A stretch of 64,000 nt of DNA, from positions 3,558,001 to 3,622,000 of the forward strand of contig NC_021184.1 of the NCBI RefSeq assembly GCF_000233715.2. The letters run 5' to 3'. The notes beneath the pieces are model-generated. The model was not told the origin of the DNA, did no database searches, and was given only the letters and a program-made list of their open reading frames with translations. The stretch is from Desulfoscipio gibsoniae DSM 7213 (GTDB lineage Bacteria > Bacillota > Desulfotomaculia > Desulfotomaculales > Desulfallaceae). Position numbers and translations under genes: made by a program. Shown here one piece after another: positions 57,665-64,000 of this stretch. Position 1 is the stretch's first letter, and each line of letters opens with the position of its first letter.

Positions 57665-57698
57665 AGCTAAGACTGTTTTCACAGCCAACTCTTTAGCT
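57665..57698 (-). promoter_or_regulatory. 5' stem-loop of the trpP leader RNA
   Basis: Minus strand AGCTAAAGA pairs with TCTTAGCT (one bulge), and above it GGCTGT pairs with ACAGTC around a GAAA tetraloop. A 5' stem-loop preceding the triplet array also exists in the B. subtilis trp leader, where it aids TRAP binding. Confidence 0.75.
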
Positions 57699-57707
57699 AT
57701 CGAAATT

Positions 57708-57736
57708 ATTCTACCACAACTTGCAACCACTGTCAT
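57708..57736 (-). promoter_or_regulatory. Promoter of the trpP-ecf-ior-paaK operon
   Basis: Minus strand ATGACA (57,736-57,731), 17-bp spacer, TAGAAT (57,713-57,708). Each hexamer matches five of six consensus positions. Predicted start near 57,700, directly at the 5' stem-loop. Confidence 0.75.
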
Positions 57737-58221
57737 CAACTAATTATGGCTTGTCGGACTTTTAAAAGAAAATAAACATTTCCCGGCAGTTCCTATACTC
57801 TTGCCGATTTATACGGTATTTATTTTAAAGTTGTTTAATTTTAAATCTTTATTTTATACTTTCATATGTTTATTAATTCACAATCTAGTAACTTAATATT
57901 ATAAAATAATTCACACTTATTCTTAGAGAGAAAAAATTCATCATTAAAATAATTAATTTGCATAGTTTAGTTAATGGGCCTTGTTAGCCAAATCTTAATT
58001 ATAAACATAATTTCATTACTATTATGATTTATTAAATTTTAAAAAGGCAACAAATAATACAATAAATTAATATACAAATTTTAACTTTTATGTGCTATAA
58101 TGGTTTTTGTCTTTAATAAGTGCAGGTTAAATGGATAAGATACCATTTTTTATTAATAGCATAATTTTTAAATTATCTATTTAAACAAAAATCACTTAAG
58201 AAATCAAGGAGGAGCGAGATT
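57737..58221. other. AT-rich divergent intergenic region
   Basis: 485 bp between the trpP operon and the PHA cluster, very AT-rich, without a gene. On the plus strand TGCTATAAT (58,093-58,101) is a good extended -10 for the PHA genes; AAGGAGG at 58,207 is the ribosome site of the first one. Nothing else is evident. Confidence 0.55.
58093..58101 (+). promoter_or_regulatory. Extended -10 promoter of the PHA cluster
   Basis: TG-C-TATAAT with no good -35, 120 bp before the phasin-like gene. Confidence 0.45.
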
Positions 58222-58584
58222 TTGCCAATAAATAAAAACATTGCAACAATGATGGAAATGTCTTCGTATACTTATGATAAGCTATGGGATTTAATTTTTG
58301 CTACATTAAGTAACTTTTCCTGGACTCAGGAGCAAGCAGAAAAAATGGCACAGACTTATATTGAACAAAGAAAAATTAACCGTGATGAAGCAACTAAGAT
58401 AATGAAAGAAATTTTAACCCAGACAAGAAACAATCAACAAAAAATCAAGGAAATTGTAGAAGAGGGGATTAATTCAGTATTTTCGGATAGCTTATTTGTG
58501 GAATACTTCAAACCTAATCATATTTCAAAAAAATTAGATGAATTAGAAAAAAAGATCGAAGGTATTAAGGAATTTAAGCAATAG
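58222..58584 (+). CDS. Phasin-like PHA granule protein
   Basis: 120 residues from TTG 58,222 with AAGGAGG 8 nt upstream. Helical: YDKLWDLIFATLSNFSWTQE, EKMAQTYIEQRKINRDEATK and a C-terminal coiled coil ISKKLDELEKKIEGIKE. This pattern, EQAE-(L/M)-x-(Q/E)-x(6)-G/K-x-(I/N)-x-RDEA, is that of small phasin-family / PHA-synthesis regulator proteins. It would coat or nucleate storage granules. First gene of the cluster. Confidence 0.75.
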   Translation: MPINKNIATMMEMSSYTYDKLWDLIFATLSNFSWTQEQAEKMAQTYIEQRKINRDEATKIMKEILTQTRNNQQKIKEIVEEGINSVFSDSLFVEYFKPNHISKKLDELEKKIEGIKEFKQ

Positions 58585-58750
58585 CTTAATATTCACAAAA
58601 TTACTTACACGCTTATATTCTGATCATTTAACCAATTATTCAGATATCTTACCATTTAACCTGTCAATTTAGCAACAAGAATCACCTCGTCCGGCCTTAA
58701 TATCACTCCGGCAGAGGTTTTATACAAATGCAATATAGGGAGTGAAAAAT

Positions 58751-59356
58751 GTGGGCAATACCAACGGGAAAATAAATCAGCACACGTATAATGGGCAAAG
58801 CGAGTTTCCAAACCCGCTAGAAATATGGAAGCAAATGTATTACCTCACTGAAAAGAGCTGGAGTAAAACGGTAAACTCAATAATATCCACTGATAGTGCC
58901 TCTAAAAGTTTGGTGCAGTTTATGAATCTTTATCTTGATTATGAAAAAATTTTTCGTAAAGGAATGGACCAATATTTTGAGGCAGCTCCAGTCCCCTCCA
59001 AAAAAGATATAGCCCGGGTGGCCAAATTAGTTATCGGAGTGGAAGATAAAGTTGATGATTTGGAATCAAATATAGAAAAAAATATGACTAGATTAGTAAG
59101 TAACCTTGCTTTATTGGTCGATAACTTAGAACTAAAACAAGATCGTAATACGGTTAAAGAACTAGAGCTGGAACAAATCAGAGAAGCTATAGAATCTATA
59201 AACCAAAAGTTAAGTGGACTAACTGAAAAAATGGATGGATTATCGGTAGTTCAAAATGATTCTACCAATCGTACCCAGGGTAAGCCGGGAAAAAAACTAA
59301 AGGGCGGGGCTACATTGGCTGAAGAAAAAGTAAATGATTTTTCTCAAGAACAATAA
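58751..59356 (+). CDS. phaE: PHA synthase accessory subunit (PhaE/PhaR-like)
   Basis: 201 residues from GTG 58,751, which has AGGGAG 8 nt upstream (GTG 58,742 is too close). The segment PVPSKKDIARVAKLVIGVED followed by KVDDLESNIEKN is the C-terminal signature shared by PhaE and PhaR subunits. The rest is helical with a charged tail. It forms the active class III/IV synthase with PhaC. Confidence 0.82.
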   Translation: MGNTNGKINQHTYNGQSEFPNPLEIWKQMYYLTEKSWSKTVNSIISTDSASKSLVQFMNLYLDYEKIFRKGMDQYFEAAPVPSKKDIARVAKLVIGVEDKVDDLESNIEKNMTRLVSNLALLVDNLELKQDRNTVKELELEQIREAIESINQKLSGLTEKMDGLSVVQNDSTNRTQGKPGKKLKGGATLAEEKVNDFSQEQ

Positions 59357-59385
59357 TCCAAACAAGACTGAGCGGAGGAAGATAA

Positions 59386-59808
59386 ATGCAGGGTAAAACC
59401 ATAAACGAAATTCAAATCGGTGATAAAGCCTATTTTTCTAAAACCATCTCCGAAAGTGATATATATATGTATGCCGGCATAACCGGGGATTTCAGCGAAA
59501 TCCATGTTAATCAACAGGAAGCGGAAAAAACTATATTTAAGGGACGAATTGCACATGGTATGTTAACGGCTGGGTATATTTCCACTGTTATTGGTACAAA
59601 ACTTCCCGGGTCGGGTACCATTTACCTCCAGCAACAGATAAATTTCTTAAAACCGGTTAAGATTCAGGATACCATAAGAGCAGAAATTAAAGTTTTAGAA
59701 ATTTTCCCAGAAAAAAATAGGGTTAAATTAAAAACTTGTTGTTTTAATCAGCGTAATGAATTGGTATTGGACGGTGAAGCTCTGGTCATGCCGCCTAAAA
59801 CTTCCTGA
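59386..59808 (+). CDS. phaJ: (R)-specific enoyl-CoA hydratase, MaoC/PhaJ type
   Basis: 140 residues with GGAGGA upstream. Hot-dog fold with the hydratase dyad in AGITGDFSEIHVNQQEAEKT (D and H) and FKGRIAHGMLTAGYIS. It supplies (R)-3-hydroxyacyl-CoA from beta-oxidation intermediates to the synthase. Located between phaE and phaC. Confidence 0.92.
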   Translation: MQGKTINEIQIGDKAYFSKTISESDIYMYAGITGDFSEIHVNQQEAEKTIFKGRIAHGMLTAGYISTVIGTKLPGSGTIYLQQQINFLKPVKIQDTIRAEIKVLEIFPEKNRVKLKTCCFNQRNELVLDGEALVMPPKTS

Positions 59809-59907
59809 AATAAAAACATACTCAGGTTTATTGTTAGTGGAAAGCGGACACACCTCTTCGAGGAATGTCCCCCCATATAGACGTTATACGAGGAGGTAGT
59901 TACGAAA

Positions 59908-61005
59908 ATGTCATCATATTTTAGCAATCCCTCAGAACAAATGGCAAAACAATTTCAACAAGGCTGGGAAAAGGCTACGGAAACCACCCAAAAATGGTTT
60001 GAAATTATAAAGTCCACTCCCAGCCCTCAAGTAGGTCTTACTCCCAAAGATATTATATGGAGAAAAAATAAGGCTCAACTTTATCACTACCAAACAACAA
60101 CTCCTAAAATACACAGGATTCCGATATTAATAATCTATGCCCTGATTAATAAACCATATATCCTGGATATTGCGCCTGAAACCAGCCTGGTAAAATACTT
60201 AGTAGATAACGGCTTTGATGTTTTCATGATTGATTGGGGCACTCCGGATTTGGAAGATCAGGATCTGTCATTTAATGAGCTAGTTCTAGACTATATTCCC
60301 AAAGCCGTAGCCAAAATTGTACAGACATCGTGCAGCAACGAAATTACCATATTGGGTTACTGCATGGGCGGTACCATAGCCAGTATGTATACTGCCCTAC
60401 ACCCCCAGCCTCGAATAAAAAACATGTTGTTTATTGCTACTCCCATAGATTTCGAAGAAGCCGGGCTTTCCAGTGTCTATATCAAACAAGAGGAATATAA
60501 TGTCGACAAAATAGTTGACACTTTTGGAATTGTACCAAAAAGTTTTATTAATACCAGTGTATTTATGCTAAATCCTGTAAACAATTATTGGGGCACCTAT
60601 TCCCGGCTTTGGAAAATGCTTCACGATGATCTATCCCCTCATTCCTGGATGCTCCTTAACAAATGGATCAACGATCCGCTTCCGTTCGCCGGTGAAGCCT
60701 ACAGGCAATGGTTGGGTTTATATAAAACTAATAAGCTGGTTAAAAAGGAATTTGAGTTACGTGGACGAATAGTGGATCTTGCGAACATAAATAGTTCTAT
60801 TTTAATCCTGGGGGGAACGTCAGACCATATAGTACTGCCTGAACAGGCGAGAGCCCTTTTAGATCATGTTTCCAGTCAGGATAAAACATACCTTGAGTTT
60901 CCTGTGGGACACGGGGGGCTGGTTTTTGGCAGTCAGGCGGTGAAGAAAGTATATCCGGCCATAAAAGAATGGTTAGAAAAGAGGTCCGGTGGTGACATCG
61001 CATAA
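59908..61005 (+). CDS. phaC: Class III-type PHA synthase catalytic subunit
   Basis: 365 residues with GAGGAGGT upstream. The lipase-like box ILGYCMGGTIASM has catalytic C152; D306 in GGTSDHIVLPEQ and H335 in VGHGGLVFG complete the triad. The length (~365) fits class III/IV synthases, which need a second subunit, here the PhaE-like protein. Its 3' end overlaps the hydrolase gene by 17 nt. Confidence 0.95.
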   Translation: MSSYFSNPSEQMAKQFQQGWEKATETTQKWFEIIKSTPSPQVGLTPKDIIWRKNKAQLYHYQTTTPKIHRIPILIIYALINKPYILDIAPETSLVKYLVDNGFDVFMIDWGTPDLEDQDLSFNELVLDYIPKAVAKIVQTSCSNEITILGYCMGGTIASMYTALHPQPRIKNMLFIATPIDFEEAGLSSVYIKQEEYNVDKIVDTFGIVPKSFINTSVFMLNPVNNYWGTYSRLWKMLHDDLSPHSWMLLNKWINDPLPFAGEAYRQWLGLYKTNKLVKKEFELRGRIVDLANINSSILILGGTSDHIVLPEQARALLDHVSSQDKTYLEFPVGHGGLVFGSQAVKKVYPAIKEWLEKRSGGDIA

Positions 61006-62203
61006 TGTCTTTGAATTGTTTTTAAGACAATTATTAAAAGAATCCGATCAGTTCCAAAACCCGGGATCGGAATTTTTCCGGTTTCCTACCAACCCGTTCT
61101 TTAGAAATCCTTTCTTGAAATCTTCCGACTACTGGAAAGTTATTACCTGCTTTAGCATTACCAAGCCTGGGATCATGGATGAACCATTTTGCGATTATAA
61201 TGAACACCTGGATCCGGACATAGTGCAAGCTTTCGGGGGGCCTCGCCCCCCGGCAAATTTATTTTTGCTGCATCAAGCCAAGGAGAATAATTTAAAAAGC
61301 CGGTGCACTCCAGTTTTATTGGTGCACGGTGCCGGACACAATGCCAATATCTGGGCGGACCCTTTCCTGAGCGGCGGCCCCGGCCTTATGCATTTTCTGG
61401 TTGCTAACAACTACCCTGTATTTGCCATCACCTTTTCCCATCCTCACGGTGACAACTATATTCAAGCAGAGCAACTGGCAGAGGCCATACAACAAATAAA
61501 AAATATAACATGTCAACCTCAAGTAGATATAGTGGCACATAGTAAAGGGGGAATTCCCGCCCGCATGTACTTGTCCAATGTAAAAAAACAATGGGGTACG
61601 CCTTATCGTGGCGATGTAAGACGCCTCATCATGCTGGGTGTTCCCAACCTGGGTTTGGATTACTCTTTCCGTAAGCCATTAGTAAATTATCTTATTTATA
61701 CCACCAAGGCCAACGGAGCCATTTCCTGGGACAGGATGCTTTATTTGGGGCAGGTTATAGATACCAATTGTTATTCAATTTATAAAAAGGGAACTTTCCC
61801 GGGACAATGTCAGTTACTTTATCGCTGGGACACAAAATATCCCCTGGAAATTTTACAACCGGACTGGTGGACTACTTATTATGGAGGGGAAGGAGTATTA
61901 AGTCACTCATTTGGTATAGATGAGGCTATTGCCCAAGGAGGATTCTTAATAGAGCAGTTAGAAGACACGGGCATTGATAAAAGCGTAGAAATAGCCGTCC
62001 TGGCCGGAAATAAGAGTAACATTACGCTATTCGACGTTATATCCGGCCCATCCGATGGGATTATTTTTGTTGATAGTGCTCTCAATACAGCTGCTTTAAC
62101 CCAAAGAGGGGCACGATTACTGGATAAAGTAGAAATGCCAATCAATCACCTGGAGCTTATCACCCTGCCTATGGTTTGGAACTGGATCCAATCCCAAATG
62201 TAG
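60989..62203 (+). CDS. Alpha/beta hydrolase, lipase-like, coupled to phaC
   Basis: 404 residues; start GTG 60,989 or, better spaced from GAGG, GTG 60,992. Oxyanion segment TPVLLVHGAGHNANIW; nucleophile S185 in IVAHSKGGIPARMYL, where the first glycine of G-x-S-x-G is alanine as in Bacillus-type lipases; a late histidine in MPINHLELITLPM. No signal peptide. Translational overlap with phaC suggests intracellular PHA turnover (depolymerase) or lipid release that feeds it. The exact substrate is unknown. Confidence 0.8.
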   Translation: MVTSHNVFELFLRQLLKESDQFQNPGSEFFRFPTNPFFRNPFLKSSDYWKVITCFSITKPGIMDEPFCDYNEHLDPDIVQAFGGPRPPANLFLLHQAKENNLKSRCTPVLLVHGAGHNANIWADPFLSGGPGLMHFLVANNYPVFAITFSHPHGDNYIQAEQLAEAIQQIKNITCQPQVDIVAHSKGGIPARMYLSNVKKQWGTPYRGDVRRLIMLGVPNLGLDYSFRKPLVNYLIYTTKANGAISWDRMLYLGQVIDTNCYSIYKKGTFPGQCQLLYRWDTKYPLEILQPDWWTTYYGGEGVLSHSFGIDEAIAQGGFLIEQLEDTGIDKSVEIAVLAGNKSNITLFDVISGPSDGIIFVDSALNTAALTQRGARLLDKVEMPINHLELITLPMVWNWIQSQM

Positions 62204-62293
62204 GAGTAGGAATGTTTTTTTATTTCAACAGGCGAATGAGTTACAGTCCAACATCCAATGCCTAAGTAACTATAAGATATTACGAGCTTTCCC

Positions 62294-62326
62294 CCCCCGG
62301 CGGTTATTACCGCCGGGGGTTTTTTA
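62294..62326 (+). terminator. Terminator of the PHA cluster
   Basis: CCCCCGGCGG, TTATTA loop, CCGCCGGGGG then TTTTTT. Very strong. Confidence 0.95.
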
Positions 62327-62425
62327 TTGTTTAAATTACCAAATGATTTTATGCAACAAATTATATAAAAATTCGTCTAATATTTATATAGAGTGGACAA
62401 ATTTTCCGGGGAAGGAAGTAAGATC

Positions 62426-63451
62426 ATGCCATCCTTATCTTTACGCATTACGGCCGGGGTAATATTGTTACTTGGTATTTGTTTTTGTTTTTTTTGTTTT
62501 TACCCCATTCATGCCAATGCTCCATCCAGCTTGGCCGACGATGAAACCGGTTCGAAAGTAAGCCAGCGGTCCGATACGCCGCATGAAGCCACCGCTGCAA
62601 TTGACCAGGTGAAAAATGAACCCAACAAACCACAACCACAACCCATTGACAAAAACGACGCATCAATACAGTTACCCACCACCGGGCAGAGTGCGGCTGC
62701 TACCGAAGATGAGCCCCAACAGGTCGACCAAACAAGTCCGGAAGAAGTAACCGGTTCCAATGAAGGATTAACCCCATCACCGCCTGCATCAGCAGAACCA
62801 ATCCCAGACTCAACCAACCAGTTGATTAAGCGAGTGGAGGGTATCCATAACATGGTGGGCATTACCTTTGATGACGGACCTGTTCCCCAAATGACTGAGC
62901 AATATCTGGCTGTGTTGGACAAGCTTAATGTCCGGGCTACTTTTTTCATGATCGGTCAACGTATTAAATACTATCCTGAACTGGCCCGACAGGTAGTGGA
63001 ACAAGGCAGTGAAATCGGCAGCCATTCCTGGCAACACGACCGGCTCGATCAAACAACAGCAGATACTATCGCTAAAGATCTGCTCAGTGTTGCCAACCAG
63101 GTACAGGCCGATGTTGGCCGGTCATTGAGCCTGTTTCGCCCCCCATACGGCAGACGCAGCGATACTCTGCTGACGGTCGCAGAGCAACTGAGCTTTAAGG
63201 TAATCATATGGGATGTCGACCCCCGGGACTGGGAGGACCCTCCTCCGGAAAAAATTGTAGCTAGTATACTGGAGCAGGTCAAACCAGGCTCCATCATTGT
63301 AATGCACGAAGGTCACCCGAACACGCTTAAGGCCCTGCCCGATATAATCCAAAAACTCCGGGAGCGCGGCCTCGAGCCGGTGCCTGTCTCTGAAATGCTA
63401 AACCACAACCAGGCGCAACTAGACAGTAATTCAACCATCGGTGGCAATTAA
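62426..63451 (+). CDS. Secreted polysaccharide deacetylase (NodB family)
   Basis: 341 residues from ATG 62,426 (GGAAGGAAG upstream; GTG 62,393 lacks a site). Signal or anchor segment at ~8-28, a Pro/Thr/Gln-rich linker to ~135, then the NodB domain: GITFDDGPVPQMT (general base D and metal D), IGSHSWQHDRL (metal H-x3-H), FRPPYGRRS, WDVDPRDWEDP and IIVMHEGH. Removes acetyl groups from peptidoglycan or another polysaccharide. Monocistronic. Confidence 0.93.
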   Translation: MPSLSLRITAGVILLLGICFCFFCFYPIHANAPSSLADDETGSKVSQRSDTPHEATAAIDQVKNEPNKPQPQPIDKNDASIQLPTTGQSAAATEDEPQQVDQTSPEEVTGSNEGLTPSPPASAEPIPDSTNQLIKRVEGIHNMVGITFDDGPVPQMTEQYLAVLDKLNVRATFFMIGQRIKYYPELARQVVEQGSEIGSHSWQHDRLDQTTADTIAKDLLSVANQVQADVGRSLSLFRPPYGRRSDTLLTVAEQLSFKVIIWDVDPRDWEDPPPEKIVASILEQVKPGSIIVMHEGHPNTLKALPDIIQKLRERGLEPVPVSEMLNHNQAQLDSNSTIGGN

Positions 63452-63468
63452 AACAATATAAATATAAA

Positions 63469-63513
63469 CCGGGCGATTAAGGAATAACTTTTGGGTTTAT
63501 CCCTTACGCCCGG
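63469..63513. terminator. Bidirectional hairpin between deacetylase and ileS
   Basis: CCGGGCGATTAAGGAATAA pairs with TTTATCCCTTACGCCCGG with one mismatch around a short loop. T-rich sequence flanks it on both sides, so it can end both convergent transcripts. Confidence 0.8.
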
Positions 63514-63558
63514 CTTATTGTGTGCTCATTTATTACTTTATTTTATGCTCTGCTTTAA

Positions 63559-64000
63559 TTAACACCCAGCACCACCTGTTTGTTCCAGCACTGTGGCGCA
63601 GCGGGGGCAGGTTTCAGGATGCGTGGTATTTTGACCCACATCCTCGTGATACATCCAACAGCGAGAGCATTTGACACCGGCAGCCCGAGATACACCTACG
63701 GCCAGGCCGGGTATTTCATCAACCTCCATTGCAGCGGCAGTTTTTTCGGCCAATGCATGCATAGTAACTCCGGATACGATGAACAGCACGGCCAGATCCT
63801 GGTAGTACGGCTTAATAAGGTCGGTCATTTGGTCATCAGCGTACAGGTGTACCCTGGCTTCCAGGGAGTTACCGATGACCTTTTCCTGGCGGGCTTTTTC
63901 CAGCGCCCGGGTAACCAGGCCGCGTATTTTCATCAGCCGGCCCCATTTTTCTTCCAGGGCCGCATCTACATAACGGTCATCCGGCTCGGGCATGTCGGTA
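63559..64000 (-). CDS. ileS: Isoleucyl-tRNA synthetase, C-terminal part (cut by window edge)
   Basis: About 147 codons to the window edge. RGLVTRALEKARQEKVIGNS is the anticodon-binding helix region of IleRS, and the last ~45 residues hold the zinc finger KCSRCWMYHEDVG ... CPRCATVLEQ (two CxxC pairs), typical of bacterial IleRS. The frame continues past position 64,000. Confidence 0.95.
   Translation of the reverse strand, partial: TDMPEPDDRYVDAALEEKWGRLMKIRGLVTRALEKARQEKVIGNSLEARVHLYADDQMTDLIKPYYQDLAVLFIVSGVTMHALAEKTAAAMEVDEIPGLAVGVSRAAGVKCSRCWMYHEDVGQNTTHPETCPRCATVLEQTGGAGC

Noticed and set aside
57547-57720. T-box riboswitch for the trpP operon
   Set aside because: No T-box sequence (AGGGTGGNACCGCG-like) or specifier loop is present; the evenly spaced GAG triplets fit TRAP instead.
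1-64000. tRNA and rRNA genes
   Set aside because: No cloverleaf with a T-loop GGTTCGAATC-type sequence or rRNA segment was recognised on either strand; the ICE uses a protein-coding gene as target, not a tRNA.

Overview
The window looks like chromosome from a mid-GC anaerobic Firmicute of the Desulfotomaculum/Pelotomaculum (Peptococcaceae) type. This rests on strong AGGAGG-type ribosome sites, frequent GTG/TTG starts, class III PHA synthase genes, ferredoxin-dependent indolepyruvate oxidoreductase, an M29 aminopeptidase and a sigma-54-linked molybdenum hydroxylase. The genus is an inference.

Positions 1 to about 32,680 are one end of a large integrative and conjugative element (ICE) whose genes all read leftward. 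From upstream (right) to downstream (left) it carries: a GNAT fusion protein; an IS4-family insertion with perfect 10-bp target duplications; small cargo genes; an orphan Dam-type methylase; two AbrB-like regulators; a 1,542-residue SLH/Ig-repeat surface protein; YodL- and SpoVG-like proteins; a complete Tad/Flp pilus set (pilin, TadV, CpaB, TadZ, TadA, TadB, TadC, TadE-like); secreted and membrane proteins; type IV secretion genes (VirB2-like, TrbL/VirB6-like, PrgI-like, VirB4, NlpC/P60 hydrolase); a C5 methylase with a second gene nested inside it; an amidoligase plus gamma-glutamylcyclotransferase pair; and a ParM-like actin cut by the window edge. No relaxase, coupling protein or complete integrase is in the window, so they should lie beyond position 1. 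At least nine otherwise unrelated ICE proteins end in the same short C-terminal pattern, G-hydrophobic-x-M-x-(x)-M/L/I, which is the most unusual signal here.

The ICE ends inside the 3' end of an rlmD/rumA-type rRNA methyltransferase gene (32,632-34,008), a known class of ICE integration site. The same ~160-bp terminal sequence recurs at 50,156-50,313, there joined to a decayed large serine recombinase, so it resembles a fossil attP of a related element.

From 34 to 43.5 kb lie chromosomal genes: a hypothetical protein, an M29 aminopeptidase, a GAF/PAS sensor kinase with an NtrC-type regulator, and a three-subunit molybdenum hydroxylase operon behind a clear -24/-12 promoter. From 43.5 to 50.8 kb is a mobile-element scrapyard: an IS256-family element with a large internal hairpin, an IS607-type element (serine transposase, divergent TnpB, probable guide RNA region) that truncates a DUF1848 gene, and an alkylation-repair cluster (Ada-like zinc domain, AlkA-like glycosylase, Ogt).

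From 50.8 to 57.7 kb a leftward operon encodes a TrpP-like ECF transporter (S, A, A, T), indolepyruvate:ferredoxin oxidoreductase IorAB and a PaaK-type aryl-CoA ligase. Its leader has the full architecture of a TRAP (MtrB) attenuator: a 5' stem-loop, exactly 11 NAG-like triplets in 54 nt, a terminator, and a second GAG cluster over the ribosome binding site. From 58 to 62 kb is a rightward PHA storage cluster (phasin-like protein, PhaE/PhaR-like subunit, PhaJ, PhaC, alpha/beta hydrolase). A polysaccharide deacetylase and the 3' end of ileS close the window.
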